Position numbers and translations under genes: made by a program. DNA of 64,000 nt from Rhopalosiphum padi. Taxonomy: Eukaryota; Arthropoda; Insecta; Hemiptera; Aphididae. The stretch spans positions 18,786,001-18,850,000 of the forward strand of contig NC_083600.1 in NCBI RefSeq assembly GCF_020882245.1, written 5' to 3'. Shown piece after piece: positions 14,111 through 28,987 of this stretch. The notes below the pieces were generated by a model. That model was not told where the DNA came from, ran no database searches, and worked only from the letters and a program-made list of their open reading frames with translations. Each line of letters starts with the position of its first letter. Position 1 is the first letter of the stretch.

Positions 14111-17100
14111 TGTATGGAATAATGACTTTAGTACAGTTCGTATTTCTAAATCCATTAAATAAACTCATAATTTGAAATGAAATATCCTGCACGTATTTGA
14201 TTTTTTTTTGTAAAATTAATTAAAAATGTGCGCCTCCATTAAAACAAACCTAGAAGTCAGAACTCTCCACTTTGTAGATTTGTATTTACTTTTGAGTTTT
14301 AGTAGTAATTGTTCTTAAATCTTAAGCTGTCACCTTGAGTATTAACTATAGCAGTGTTATTGAAATTCACTATTATTTACCATTCTATATAGTATTATTT
14401 ATTTTACACTTCACCGATTTATTTAAAAATTGATTGACGGCTACCTAGAATAATAAAATGATTTTTAATAAAATCGACTGCACAAGAAGTTACAAAGGGT
14501 GTAGACTTCGTTTCATATTTCATAATTTTAGTAGGTTAGTAATTAAAAAACATTTTATTAAAGTTATGAAAAAGTTGTTTTATTAATAATTTTCCATTTA
14601 ATCTTGCGATACGGTTGCTCAATATTTCAACGATACACGATTTTATAATAATAATAAATTTATGTGTGATACGTACACCTTAGTATCAATAGTATGATTT
14701 TGTTTAGTTTATACTTATTATAGTATCTAATATTTGTATTCATAATGCAAACTATGTAGGTACTAATTTAAAATGAAATATAAATACCGTCTAACATCGT
14801 GATACATATTTTTTTTATTTTAATGTAACATTTTCACGTAAGCTGAACTGCTGAAGTTCAAGAATTCAACATACTAAATTTTATTAAAATGTAAACAGTA
14901 TAATATGTTATATAAGTTTATCACTATAACCTATTTTTATTGATAAGTAGATAAACTATTATTTTCAAAAAACAAATAAATAAGTTAAAAATGTCACACT
15001 TTAACTACTGTTTTGTAGATAATATGTACCTATAGTATTTATGGTACCCATACTTAACCTGTTCTATTCACATCCATAGTTTATTATTTAACACATTAAA
15101 ATTGGTCATTAATGTTATCGTCTAATACTCTCATTGAACATTTAAAAATAAAATCGAATGGATAGCAATAATGTACGTACCTACCATACATTATGGTGAA
15201 TAATTCGTGTTTGTTGTTTTCAATAAAAGCACAACATGTTAAAACAAATAGACATTCAATAACGAACATTTGTCTTGTAGTGTTTTAAAGTGTGTAATTT
15301 TTCATTTCTTCACGATAATGAAGATCCCGTTCTTGACATTCTCTTACATAGGTATTTAGTTAACACATAGCTGCGGCGCAAATATATATTTTTTTACTTG
15401 TAGTTATTTTAAACTATTTAATATAACTCGATATACATACACCATACACATGTAAAGTAAAATAAACGCTAACCCGAAAATGTCACGTAATACTACTAAA
15501 CAATTTATTATACTTAGAGAAAAATTAAAACTAAAATACCTATATTTAAAGTTAAAAGCCATTAAATTGATGGTAAATTGTATTGAAAAATATAAATGCT
15601 TTCAAAATGTTTGTTGCCCAGTTATTATAGCGGTTATGTTTCGATATATTTTATACAAATGTCTTTCTTAGCTTTCAAAGTTATCTCAAGATCATAAAAT
15701 ATATAAACGATATTTATACGGTTATCTTTGATTTAAAATAACGTATTTATGTATAGTCTTTTTTAATTCCATTGATATTTTCTATCAGTATTGTTATCAA
15801 ACTGTTATAGTTCATAGCACAAATATTTTGTGTCATGATATTTGTAAAGCGATCACTCTATTGAGCCTTTTCAGTGAACAAGTAATTTGGCTATATTTAG
15901 ATTTTTCGAATGTTCTCGAGTCATTTGCCATTTGAGTAAAATTGAATTCGCATTATCTATGTTACGTGTTTAGTACCTGTAAATAATTCGATTGGTAACT
16001 TTATATTAAGTTATTGCACTATTTTACGTACTTATAACTTTTACTTATCGGATCATTTAGCATTTATTACAAATAACGGTAGGCATATAGATAGTAATTT
16101 TATAGCTTTGTAACGTGTTAAACAGCTAAAACAATAGTTTGAAATTCTTGAAGATATCAACCTTTTCATAATATCTAAATAAATAAGTTCTATAAATTAA
16201 ATAATGATAATAACCGAATAATAAATATATCCACAAAAAATATTGAAAATAAAATGTATAATATTATTATTTTTATATTTGCGATTTTACCAAGTACCTA
16301 TAATAGATTATAATATTATTATTTATAAAAAATAAGACATTATTTTAATAATAATGTACGAAATGTATAAAGTATTTCATGTGAAGTGATGTTGTATTTA
16401 TGATGCAATTATATATTCATTTAAATTTTAAATATTATTTTACAATTGTTAAAATTGTGAGTTAAAATCATCATTGGAATTATTTAACTCGTATTCAATT
16501 GCATTATGGTAATTTGTATTTTGCTGTCAAAAAGTACAGTATTAAATATTAAATTTGTTGATAAAATGCTAAAGTTAAATCAGATATTTATCAAAAGTAC
16601 AGTTATTTTTAATAATATAAAAAATATTGTTTTAGTATAAACTATAAACTATAATTGATTTAGAATTATTTATAAAATAATTACATTTTCATAGCTTAGA
16701 AGAAGACAGTATGACTGTATAAATTATAATTAGGTGAGCAATTTGGTTTTAGCTTGATGATAACGCCCATTACCGTAACATAATTACACAATTGCAATTA
16801 CAGTTAATTGATTATAGATAGTATACATACAAATGATAATAAACGGTACCTAAATTATATTTTCGCGTTATTATGAGATGAATATAAAACAATTGCCAAG
16901 AGAACAAATATTGGAATTAGTTTTTATTTGATTTTAAACAATAATTAATCAAAACTAAATAATGTATTTAGATTGTTTGCATACAATATTTAGTGAAATT
17001 ATAAATTATAATATAATATAGTTGTATAGACTATATACACAAAGTCCAACACCAAATAAAACATATCAAGTCTTTGTTAAGTGTGGTACTTGCTACAGTC

Positions 17101-20100
17101 ATATTGAGGATATTTCTCAATATTACTGTAACAATTGCTATTTTCTCAGAATAAAAAATTGATTTAAACAATTCTTCAACGTGTTCAATGTACATTGCAT
17201 ACTTACGACCTAGTAAGACCTAATAAGATGATGTTTACTATAGATAAAATTCTTACTGCTCTGATACCTAAGTGTTAAACAAAATAACTTTAATCGCTGA
17301 TAATCTAAAATTGAATTCAAAATACGTACCGAAGATAGCTTATTAAAGTATTCTGTTAAGTAACTCCAAATCTTTTTATAACTTTTACAAAAAATTTAAA
17401 TGTTAAAATGTTATTGTTTATACGCGTTTCAACCCAACAGTATTTAATTAAGCTTATATACCAATGTAAACATTTAAAACCGCACTTAGTTTTAATAAAT
17501 ATATATAAGTTCTTAAGGCCTTAATCATATTTTTTGTTTATTCATTAATATTTACCGTACTATAAGAGTAAATTTAATTTTTACGTTCGAAAGATTTATA
17601 TGTATTTTTATCTACATTTTCATATACTTGAAAATCATATTATCAAACATATGATATACCTACGAGATTTCTTTTAACTATTACCTATATTAATGTTTAC
17701 GTTACTCATGACTCATGAGCCTTTATATAATGTTTATAGTTATATACTATATAGATAATTACCTACTTATTAATTATTAATTTACTGTATTAAATTAGAT
17801 ATAATTTTATTTTGTTATTATCACAATAGATTATGGTTTAATATATAAGACATTTAGTGAAATAATAATAATAAAAAATAACAAAAATATATATTTTATA
17901 TAGTATTTATAGTACTAGCATCCAATTTACTGAAGTTTATGATTTAAAATGCGTTTCATTATGAAAAAAAATTGAGAAAATCTTTTCAAATTTATCTCTT
18001 TGAAACAATTCTGAAATCCTTGCTAACAACGCTGAACAAAAAATAAGACAGTAAAAAAAGAACACGTTTTAGAAGGACATTTTAAGGTTAAGCAATTTGT
18101 CATCGGTGAAGTCCAAAAGGTTTTTATCACCAAAAAACACAAAACATTACTTATTTTCCTTTCATGATACATCAAAAGTGACTTTTGCTTCATACAAATA
18201 CTAAGTACCTTCTAGTAAATGTTATTAGAAATTGGGTTTAAACTAGTAAAGTTGTACGTATTATTAGAAATAAGAAATCTTAAGCATTAACATAGTTTTT
18301 AATTAAAAATGTGACATAAGCTTATTGAAAATAATATAATATACAGTTTTAATGAACATTTTTTATACAAGTAACTTTATACTACCTTTATAAAGCAACT
18401 GTATCTTGCTTAATATACCAGTATATGTTCTCATAGTAAAGTATATCTTTGTATAAATACATGGATATATATTAAAATTTCCACTATCTGTTTTTTAAGA
18501 TAAAATACATTATTTTAATTTATGAACAAATTAAATCTTAAAAAAAAATAGTAAAAAAATCATGTTTTATCGAATTAACAGAATAATTTACCATAAAATA
18601 ACACAATTAATAAACGAAAAGCAATTTAAAGGAAATACGCCGAATTAACTTACCACCATAAATTGATTATTATTTTTATTCACAACTATACTTAAAAATA
18701 TCTATAATTATAATATTGTGCAAATTGTAGATATATTTATATTAAACACATTAAACATACAATATTATGATAGATTTAGAATGATTCATTTGAACTTTGT
18801 ACATACTCTCTACTAGAAACTATTACAATTTAAAATAGTAATTAACCTCGTTCATATTAGTATGTTTTCACATCTGTTACTACTTACTATACACCCCTAC
18901 TTATTTGTTGCACTCATTTTCGACAAAACTTTTTCGTGTTTTATTCGTGTATTTGCGTGTTGGTCAAAGCATTTTGAAATTTTAACTCAAAAATATAATA
19001 CATTTCTTCTTTTATTTTGGACAATTATTAAAAGTCTATATAACAAATAAAATTATTATTACGCAAATGTGTTTAATTTTAAACGATATTATCACCTATA
19101 AACTATAATATTATTTTTAACAACATTTACTGGATCATAAATTAATGATGACAAAAATAAGGATATACCATTTTCAGGTACAGTCAATAGCATCTATTAT
19201 TAAATCTATTTATTATCTTATAGTTTTCGAGGAAGATAAAAATAGTATTTAAAGTTTAAAGGTATCATATATTTGTTGATATTTAAATGGTGTGATTGTG
19301 GTGTGATGGTGGATATCAAGCCTCCACGTCATATTATGTCTACATAATATATTATGTATAAGGTGATATTATTTGAATAACAGTTTTATGTTATGAATGT
19401 ATAATACTTTTTTATTATTAAAATAACACAATCTGTATAATTATTTAGTATAATAAGTATAATAATAATGATTATAAACAAGTATAATTAGAATAGTCGT
19501 GAGTGGCATAAATAAGAGGTTACCCATTGGTAAAACCTCATTTGGTTATTTATTTATAATTAGTTTAATAAATCACTATTTCAATAATCCAATTATGTTT
19601 TAGCCTGTAACAGGCTATGGTTTTCAGAAATCGAAACAGAAGACATATTTTATTTATTGAAAATGTATTTTTGGAGATTAATGTGGAATATAATATTGTA
19701 ACAAACATGATTTAACTGTGTAAACCGTATATTCAGTTATTCAAAAATATTTACTTTTGTTCCAAACCGAAATATATAGTATGGTATTGTATAAGTTTGG
19801 GAAATTGCATTGGATGTAGAACAAAATGTATTAGACCTGATTTATTTTCGTTGGTTTTTAATCACCAATTTAATTATACACAATTAAAATAAGTAGTATA
19901 TATTTGTTTGCTCACAACACCTTTTTATAGGGAGTTTATAGGGAGATTTCTAAATTGCAAGGTAGAATATTTTACTAAGACATACATTTTACCGAGGAAC
20001 GTATAACCATAGTATTTCTCAAAGAATTTAATGTATATTCATAGCAGCATCGTTTTGCGGAAAGATTACACAGTCTCTTACCATCAATTTGTCTCTCGAA

Positions 20101-23100
20101 CAAAAATATTTATTGAATGTACATTATACGATTTTTTTTCACATTCTTTCTTGAAAATTCATTCATTCATCCATTTAAATAAGAATTTTTTTTCCGTATC
20201 AATGAATACATATCTATTATTATTTTTTGGTGATAGTTTTTATAATTAATCAAAGAATAATATTTTCATAAATTTAAAAACTATATCTAATGTTTTTCTC
20301 CTATTTTTCTCTCCGAAAAAATTGTTTATTTAAATCTTAAACAAATCATTGGGAACTAATGTGATGTACATATACAAAAAATATACAAATAAAATGTGTA
20401 ATACCCGCAAATAACATATTTTAAGTATATTTTTAATACCGTCTAAGAAGTTTTTTTAAAATTGGTCATGGTATAAATATTGTCAATAACAAATAAATAT
20501 TATTAATACTAAAAAATTATCTAGACAATAAATAGAGAAAAACTAAAAAATACAAAGAAATTGGTAAATAATCGTTTTTTTTTTCTCGGCACCTATTAAT
20601 GGTTATACAACAAAGGAAAACATTTTTAAAAATTGAAATAGTATCTATATACCTACTATATAAGTTACTCTATCATTATTTTTGAACTTTTATAAGTTTA
20701 AACTTTGATCTATATAATATATACTATTTACTCATATACTTTATATACTTCAGTTGAGCTATTTATATATAAAGTTCAGTATTTTACAACAAAATAAGGT
20801 CAATTTTTCCAATGTTTTTTAAAGACACATATTTATTATTGCTTGTATTTAAACATATTAAAGAAATATTAATCAATTTGTTAGTGGTTTTCTTAATTTC
20901 TTTAATATATTTATGCTTTAACTAAAAATATAAAACGATACTTTCAAACTGAATTTTAAAAAAAAAAATTCTTAAACGAATTTCATTATATGTAGTCCTG
21001 CCCGAGATTATATTATTAAAAAAAATATTTGAAGCGTTATACTTGAATTTAATCGAATTTTCTATGTATGTCAAACCTTATTTCTAATATTTTTAGTACA
21101 AATTTTCGTTTGAATGTATTTTACTTTTATATCTAATTTCATTATATAATTAAAGGTATAAATACATATTTATTATTGTATGTATAGCCTTGTAATTTTT
21201 AATTAGTGGACTTTTATTATTTTGTATGAATTTAATTTTTAATCTTTAATTGAAAAATGTAGTTAAATTAAAGAGTATAATTAGTTCTTATAGTAATCAT
21301 ATGTATATTATTACAATACTGTTTCTACCTTTGTGCAAAATTGAGTGTATTCATAAAGTATAGCAATTACTAAACTGTATAGATATATTAAAAACACACG
21401 TATTGAAGTATTATTATCATTATTTGTAGATTATACAAATATTTCATTATTCATTGTATTTATTAATTGGTTTTTACAGACTTTCAGTCATATGCGTATG
21501 CTACTTTTGTAACTATGTTTTGTTAAATAATAGCTTTGAATTACCATTGAAATATTTGTTTGGTTTGTTAAATTGCTGTCATTTCTGTCTCATTTTAACT
21601 AGTGAATAAACATAGTGGTCACAGAGTAACAAATCAGGTTAATGCGTAAATTACGACTATATATTTGTAAATTGATTTTATATGAAATTATTTGTCATTC
21701 AATGGTTGAAATGTTTTAAAATAAATTTTTTTTTTTTTTTATTCTTATTAATCAATCATTAAAATACAGTTATTCATCGTTTGATGTTTAAAAATATAAT
21801 AAATACTATATCTTGTATTACTCTTTATTTAATATTTTAAGAAAACCATTATTAAAGACTATTATATTTAAAATAGACATTTTAATGACTAAAAAACTAC
21901 TTATTTGAATTTAGAATTAGGCATTACTAAAGTATTTATCATGAATAAAAGTTCCCATTGAAAAAACATAAGTTTTCACAAACACTTCTTATGTAGTACA
22001 GAAATATCAATAATTTTATAATTTTCAATTTCAAGTGTATTTAAAAACATTAAAATTTAAGGTTTAAATAAATTAATTATTAAAAGAAAAATGAGATAAA
22101 AATATTAGATGAATCATTATAAATATTATTCTTTGATAATAACATAATAACTTTTAAATAATAATATGCATATTGTATAGTTAAGTACGCTAATTTTAAA
22201 TAACTTAATAATGTATTCACATCACAAATTACATATAATGGAAAAGCTGTTCGTTAGTTATTACAATGATGTGAACGGTTTTTAATTAATATTTTTAGTC
22301 TATTTTTGGTTAACAATAGTCTTACTGTACATGTATCATATCTTCACTATTAATAGTGTAATAAAGTGTATTTTTATATATATTAAATGAATAATTTAAC
22401 AGGTACAATGTAATGATAACTTGCAATGAACAAAACTTAACGAGTATATGTTTTTCAACCAATCGTTTTTGTCATGGTCATACTGTAGATCTTAATTCTA
22501 TATAACAACATTCCAATATCCAAAACCAAAATAGTCGTGTTCCTTCCACTGGAAAAATATGTAAATTTTTTCAATCAATTTTTCCTTTATGCATTTCAAT
22601 GCTAAGTCGAGCGTAAGTCATTATGATTTTGAATATATCGGCTTTGGTTTGTTTTTTATTTTTTTTTATAGATTTAGTTTCTTTACACGGTATAGTTTTA
22701 CATGACGTGCAAAACAAAAATCAGAATAATATAATGGTACGGTATTAAAGTTGTAGAATTGGGTTAGTTTCACATTTACTGTTCACAAAAACTACAATAA
22801 TGTTTAAAAAAAAAAATAAAAAAATAAACGTAACTAAAAATAAATAATTGCATTTTTAATTATTATTTAATACATTAAAAGTTACAAATTTAAATGGTAT
22901 ATTATTTCAGTAAATAATCAACAACTGCAATTTATATTAAAATAAGTTTTGATATACAGATATATGTATATATAATATATATCTATATTAAATCTTATTT
23001 AAATCACTAACTAAAAATAAAAAAAAAATAACATAAAATGTAATTGTTAATGTTATTTTTATGTCATTAAAAAAGTCATATAATATTGTTAATAACAACT

Positions 23101-24198
23101 TTTCCAAACCATTGCCATTAATCTTTGATAAAAATACAATATATAATTCATAATATATTATTGTACTATAAATAAAACTTGTGACATACACATTTAAATA
23201 TTTAATAACTATAAATAGAACAATAACAGTGTATAATATAAATTATCTAGAGTCAAATTATTTATAACATGTTAAAGAATATAAAAAAAAGAACCATTTT
23301 GATAAAATTTAACAGCTAAAAATCCTGACGTTGCACTTTAAAATATCTAAATAGCAATTATAATAAGATAATTAGTTACAGTGTGTCAGTGTCATAAACA
23401 TAGCACTTATTACTATAATATATTAATAATTAAATTGTTTGAAAATAAAAAGGTGGTAGTATTACATTTTAATTACGATTTATGCTATACAGCGGTGCAT
23501 ATAGTAAGCATAGAGTTTTTCTTTTCGAGAGATATACAGGAAATATTCACCAATTAAAGGTCAATATTACATAATTTTTCTTTTCGATAAAATCAGTTTA
23601 ATATAAAATATAATATGATATTATATAAGTATCAATATTTTGGTAATGGATCATAGATAATATTTGTTTGTTCTGAACTAAATACTTATACTTTAAATTG
23701 TTTTCTGTTCCATATATTACTATAATATTATCTACCTATTGAATTTCTTAAAAATTTTTTATTTATTCTGTCTTATCAATATTAGATTCTAGGCTAAGAT
23801 TACTAACAAAAACCATTACATACAATGTCAATAAAGACAACTTTTTGAGTGCGTATAGAAACAATATGCACTAACAAAAGCTTAAAATGAGTTTTCCTTG
23901 TGTAAACTTTTGTAACTCTAGAAGTTACTGCGTGAATTGCGTGAATTTGTAAGACTAAGAACGCAAAATAATAGTGCCTAGGTATTCGTTTAAACACCAA
24001 GAACATGAGAACATCGATATTTAATTTTTAATAGATGCGTGTATTATACCACTGTGTTTTTATACTTTCCTATTAATTATTCCATAATATGAATAAATAT
24101 TACCATTACTATTTACTTAATCCTTACAATGTTGTTTGTTTTAAATTTTAAAGATTCCACAGTAATATCGATCACTATTATTTTTAATATCCACACTA
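14111..24198. other. AT-rich DNA without a recognisable gene
   Basis: About 10 kb of AT-rich sequence. Open frames reach about 72 codons (for example near 20031) with Phe/Leu/Ser-rich translations and no motif. I found no clear inverted or direct repeats long enough to report. Confidence 0.6.
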
Positions 24199-24433
24199 AT
24201 GCCACACGGCATGTCAGTAACAGATCATCGCATCATGATCTCAACGTCCCACGATATTCACACTGGAATCCTATAATTATAATAAATTCAACAAAAACGT
24301 CTTAAATCACTCTTATACTATTATTGCCAACCTATCTACCACACTACCTGACAACCCTCGCTATCAGTGCTATCACCTCAAACGGAAAAGGTTACGTGAT
24401 TTTATTACTAAATTGAGTTTGTATTGGAAATAG
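24199..24433 (+). pseudogene. Frameshifted coding relic, possibly LINE-derived
   Basis: Two overlapping + frames look protein-like. The first (24199, ATG) reads MPHGMSVTDHRIMISTSHDI and stops after HTGIL. The second, 24239-24433, is open for 64 codons and contains RPTIFTLESYNYNKFNKNV and, later, LPDNPRYQCYHLKRKRLRDF. A 'DHR' motif followed by a basic linker recalls the end of an APE-type endonuclease in non-LTR retrotransposons, but this is a guess from form only. Base composition is less AT-rich than its surroundings. Confidence 0.3.
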
Positions 24434-26694
24434 TGTCAATAGACACTCCCTCCCTTATGCTGTACATTAAATTTAAAAAAAATTTCAACACAATTACTAA
24501 CTGTATTCTATTTGTATACGGATTGTAATTTTTTTATAATACTTCTAATAACTTTTATTATTTAATAACATTATGCGATTATTTATATATATTTTAGTTA
24601 TTCCAATTAACTTTCAATAATTATCTTTAATATTTAATAACATCAAAAACAATTATAAAATATTTAATTGCCAGTATAACAGTGGCGGGTGATAACGAGA
24701 AATTAATTTATCACATTTAAACTTATAAAAAGTAGAATATTAATTATTTATAATAGGCAAGTATAAAATATATTAAAAAGTCATATATTATTCAAAATTG
24801 TCTTTTAACATATCTTAATTTAATTTTTTTGACTATATACCCATTAATTAAAACTAATCATAAATTACAAAAAACATCACTTTCATACATTGTTTGTATT
24901 ATTCCATTTTATTCTATATTATTATGTAATTATTCATATTAAAAGTTTATACTCCAAACTCATTATCACTGATGGGTAGCGTTAATTTAATCCCACCATA
25001 TTATATTTTCAAAGACCCAAAATCTCAAATTGGTATCAATCTCATTTTGAAACGTTCAGAGTTCATAAATACTCTCAAACTTTCAAATTGTATAATATAT
25101 TTTCTATAGTTAACTTTTATACAATGATATTATTATTGTTTTTAACCGAAACTAATCATTGAATTAACATTTTTATCACATAGACTTACACAGTTAGTGT
25201 ATTTTATATCATCTAAAATATAATGAATATTTTGCATACATTTAAATATAAATATCACTGAATACAATATAATATAATAATATTTAATTATATGCTATGT
25301 GTATTAAAAGCATGATACGAGAGCACGTTGTCAACCATAGTTTATTTGTTTGTATTTAAATAATAAATATTATACTGTGTTTTTTGTATCCCGAGGTCAT
25401 ATTATAATCTCATTAACTAAATATATTCCAAAATTGAGTTATATGTCTTACATTCACGTTGATTGTGGTTTATTAATATTAAAACAAGATATAATACAAC
25501 TACCACATTCAAAATGCTCGTGTTTTTGTATCTAAAACATGCACATCATAATTTCATATTCGTTGGACGTTACGTTACGAAATTATGAAGATTTTTCAGG
25601 AATATACACTATCCAATGTTCAATAATATAATATTATATAGTAAATAGTAATATATATATAGGACGTAGGTATAATCTACAGTAAGGTAATGATAACATA
25701 TTATCTTTAAAAAAACAATTACTTATTTAGTTATATCAACGATATTACGCATAATCATAGAATACCACGCATAGTACGGAAATATAAAAATTACATTATA
25801 CATAGTCATAAATTAAATGTGATAAAAAAAATTATCTTTAGCCCAAATTAAATTTAAGTGTATGCCGTGTATAGGGATATTAAAAAACACGATAATAGTG
25901 ATAGATTTTCTCGGTTTTATCTAGGATGACACAATTTTGAGATTTCTCAATTAGTCACGGAAATAACGTAGCATTTAATTAAAAAAAAAATAATAACCAC
26001 GGACGTCAATCGTTAAGGAAATTAATTTACTCGAACATCTACAATCTTAGAATTAAATTTGTCTATTCTTAATGGTCTGTTGGACTCGAACACTAAGAAA
26101 GGCGTATACTGCGGATTCATTGGTCAGAGTTATATTGGAGTACCTATGTTATTGCGACAACTCACAACTTCAACACGAATAATGCTCTAATGTATTCCAG
26201 TGCTTTCAAACCCAAACTATAATTAAACGCGTGATTATCTTCTAAACCTGAGTATTAGGTACGCCACATACGATTGATAAACAATTAATAAACGTATTCT
26301 TGTTCAAGCAACCGCAATATTAAAATAAAATCAATAGTATAATATTAATATTTATTTCAAGTTATTATTGTTGGAATTAATAATCGTTCATGTACTTATT
26401 ATTTATTTATAATTATTAAGTGATAATAAAAATATGATTTTTTACTATGGTATTTTTATGGATGGTGATTTTTCGAATTTCTCGATAGTTTTCATAATTT
26501 TCTCAATTAATAGAAAATATGATTAAAACAACCAGAGAAATTACTCTACTGAATAGTAGTAACCTTTGAATAACTAGTAACTTAATAACTCGCCTTTAAG
26601 TTTACTGTTGTATTGTATCTATGTGTTAAATAATATGTTTCCGATAGTAAATAATTGAATATCAAAAACGATTATGAGCTGAAATGGTGTATCA

Positions 26695-26800
26695 CAGCGG
26701 TTCCCAACATTTTATGAGCGTGAATCTAACAGGTCAAAATTTTAAATTTAACTTTTGGCAACCACCCCCCCCCCCCCCACCAAAAAAAAAAGAAAAAAAA
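26695..26800 (+). mobile_element. Possible hAT-like 5' end with poly-C/poly-A tract
   Basis: CAGCGGTTCCCAACATTTT at 26695 has the form of a hAT-type terminus (compare CAGTGGTTCTCAACC). No matching inverted end was found within the next kilobase, so this is at best a truncated copy. It is followed by a run of 14 C (26765-26778) and A-rich sequence that may be replication-slippage prone. Confidence 0.3.
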
Positions 26801-27565
26801 TTTTAAATGTAAACACAACTTTCATTTATTAATAACAAATTGGTAGCTAGGTAAATTTATCTATTCTTGAATACCTAAATAAAATAAATTTAAAAAAAAA
26901 TAAAAATATAAAACTGATCAATATACATAATTTACAATAGGTATAACAAAAATGTATTTATTATTTGTTTTAAAATTAATATAATTAATAACAGCCTTGG
27001 TGCGGAACACTCTCCAAAAGTTCTTATACGTTTGGATGTATATTCATTGAATGTGTACATCGCATATAATTTTGAGCGTCAAGGCGATTTATATACTCTG
27101 TTTTAATGACTACTAACGCAGGAAATCCGATTTTACATAAGTATGTGATTAGGAATGGTAGTAATGAATTTTCAGATTATCTTACTAAAATAAATCTAAT
27201 AAATACAAAAATAACACACCAATAATTTTTAATTTGTTTATACTACGAATAATATAAGTGATTATTTTTTTTAACTATTATAAGAAGCGTATTGAATTAA
27301 TTTTATTAATTAATAATAATTTTATTTTTATATTTAACTTAAAAATAAAATATTTATAAACCGTTTTTAAACATGTATACAATAATGCTCTAATAAAAAT
27401 AATTGCATTATAAAAATCAAACTTTAGTGTAATGTGTAAAAAAAAACATTGACCAATGAATTATATTAATATAATATGTTACATCTTGTATACATAATAT
27501 GAATAGGCTTTTATCCTAGAAAATGATGTTAGGCTTAGTGTCTCAGATGTTAGGTTTAGTCTATT

Positions 27566-27960
27566 CTTCGAAGACCAAAGAAAATAAAATCGATTGAAAT
27601 TCCGTCAGATGCTCGATAATCCGTTTAAAGTGATGGTTACAAAAGTGGCACGCACCTTAAAGTTTATTCCTTTTGACAAGAATAAACATCTTTTAGATCT
27701 CATATTTTTTATCGCTAACCCTTTAACCCCTAAACAAGTTTTAGCTAAAGCATCAAATCGACCCTATTTTCGGTATGTAAAATATCTATTGTCACAATAT
27801 CCAAATTCCTTCTGACGGCATTTGATGAAAACGATTCGGTACCTGAACGTAGTAAGCACCAACAAATGTATATCTAGAAGATTTCGAACAAGACAAAGCA
27901 TTATATAAAGACATAAATGATACACAATTTTCTGGTGTATTTTCGATAGTGATTGTATAA
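27566..27960 (+). pseudogene. Coding relic in three frames upstream of the receptor
   Basis: Frame one (27566-27619) reads RRPKKIKSIEIPSDAR before a stop. Frame two (about 27594-27815) contains FKVMVTKVARTLKFIPFDKN and PLTPKQVLAKASNRPYFRYV. Frame three (27859-27960) reads YLEDFEQDKALYKDINDTQF followed by a stop. The non-repetitive, mixed composition of all three suggests a decayed gene or element broken by at least two frameshifts, but I do not recognise the family. It ends about 690 bases before receptor exon A. Confidence 0.35.
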
Positions 27961-28639
27961 TAAATATAACTAAAAATAAAGTCGTAGAAAATATATTATT
28001 TGAAGTATATTTATAAACATTTTAAATACTTAAATACTATTATAGTATCTATTAGAAAACATTTTATCGGATATATGATATGTTGTAAATAGCTTAATAT
28101 TCAGTATATGGAGATCACAATAATAACTACAAAATAGAATAATTGTTTTTGAAAATAAAATTATATTGTAAAATCATAAAAAGTAACACTTTAAAAATAA
28201 TTAATTAAAATACTAATCTAAGACTTAACTACATTTAATGGAATATTTGTAAATGGTTGTCATACTCATCAATCGTTTGATATCTTCTATTAATAATTTT
28301 ATATTGACGATTCCAGTATTTCTATTTAGATTGATAAATTACATGTATACTGTCGATAATTTAATACAGCATTATTTTTTTTTATCTATTTACTCTGAAT
28401 ACATTTATGTAATAAATGCATCCATTTTTATGCGAACGCGTTTTTTTTTTTATTCAATAATCTATAATAATACGATTATTGTGTTGATAAAATACTGAAA
28501 AAATGAATAAATGTACCTTAATTGCCTATCTATGACGCCGTGTGATAAAAAGTGTAATATGATATTAATATTGTTATAAAAAAATTTTCCTTTAAATATT
28601 GCCGATTCCAGGATTTAAAAATTGTATGATACTATAATT

Positions 28640-28656
28640 TTCTTTTTCAGACCCCA
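28640..28656 (+). other. Splice acceptor and short 5' leader of receptor exon A
   Basis: A pyrimidine-rich tract followed by CAG at 28648-28650 precedes the leader ACCCCA and the ATG at 28657. This implies at least one upstream exon, either 5' UTR or a few more N-terminal codons. The frame through ACC CCA into the ATG is open, so coding could continue from upstream. No upstream exon can be identified with confidence between 1 and 28600. Confidence 0.6.
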
Positions 28657-28987
28657 ATGACTATGGAGAATTGCGCGGAATTAATCGTTCAAGATCAGAA
28701 GTATTGTTACTTCCGGAAAGCAGTTCACTTTTGGGCGCAACAGGCACTGCTGCCAGCCGTTGTGGCTGTGGGCGTGGTGGGTAACATGCTATCCGTAGTT
28801 GTACTTACCAGAGAACCGATGAAAAGCTCTACCAGCACGTATCTGACTGCCCTGGCTGTATCCGACTTGTTTTACTTGCTATTTGTGTTTACCATATCTT
28901 TTGAGAACTATCCGTGGATCGTTGAAGCCGATTACTACATTTATTGGAAATGGTATCCTTACGGACTGTGGCTTACCGACGCTGCAA
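28657..28987 (+). CDS. Class A neuropeptide-type GPCR, exon A (N-terminus to start of TM3)
   Basis: This is the first visible coding exon of a seven-transmembrane receptor that would sit in the plasma membrane and signal through G proteins. Residues 1-28 form a short extracellular N-terminus with Cys6 and Cys17 and no N-X-S/T site. TM1 covers about 29-51 with the GN motif at Gly42-Asn43 (Asn 1.50). TM2 covers about 62-82 with the LAVSD motif (Asp70 = 2.50). A tryptophan- and tyrosine-rich loop (WIV, YWKWYPYG) leads into TM3. The exon opens at a good acceptor (ttctttttcag, AG at 28649-28650) and ends at a CAA|GTAAGT donor, leaving one base of a split Ser codon. ATG 28657 is the first in-frame ATG of the exon; ATG 28663 has a better +4 G. 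An upstream exon could add residues, because the acceptor implies a 5' exon that I could not find. GC content is clearly above the flanks. Subfamily: FMRFamide/TRH-like peptide receptors are my best guess; proctolin or CNMamide receptors are alternatives. Confidence 0.9.

Larger units (their letters stand above)
24434..28639. other. AT-rich DNA upstream of receptor exon A
   Basis: It holds the hAT-like end at 26695 and the relic at 27566, otherwise simple AT-rich sequence. Stretch 26040-26290 is slightly GC-richer but shows no convincing frame. An 81-codon open frame at 28253 is Ile/Phe/Tyr-rich and probably chance, although it lies just upstream of the receptor. Confidence 0.55.

Noticed and set aside
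13965..14192. 75-codon minus frame and a CCGCCACTG hAT-like end at about 14064-14072
   Set aside because: The frame starts without a motif, and no matching CAGTGGCGG partner or target duplication was found.
26080..26110. tggactcgaac resembling an inverted tRNA T-arm
   Set aside because: No acceptor stem, D-arm or anticodon arm could be built around it.
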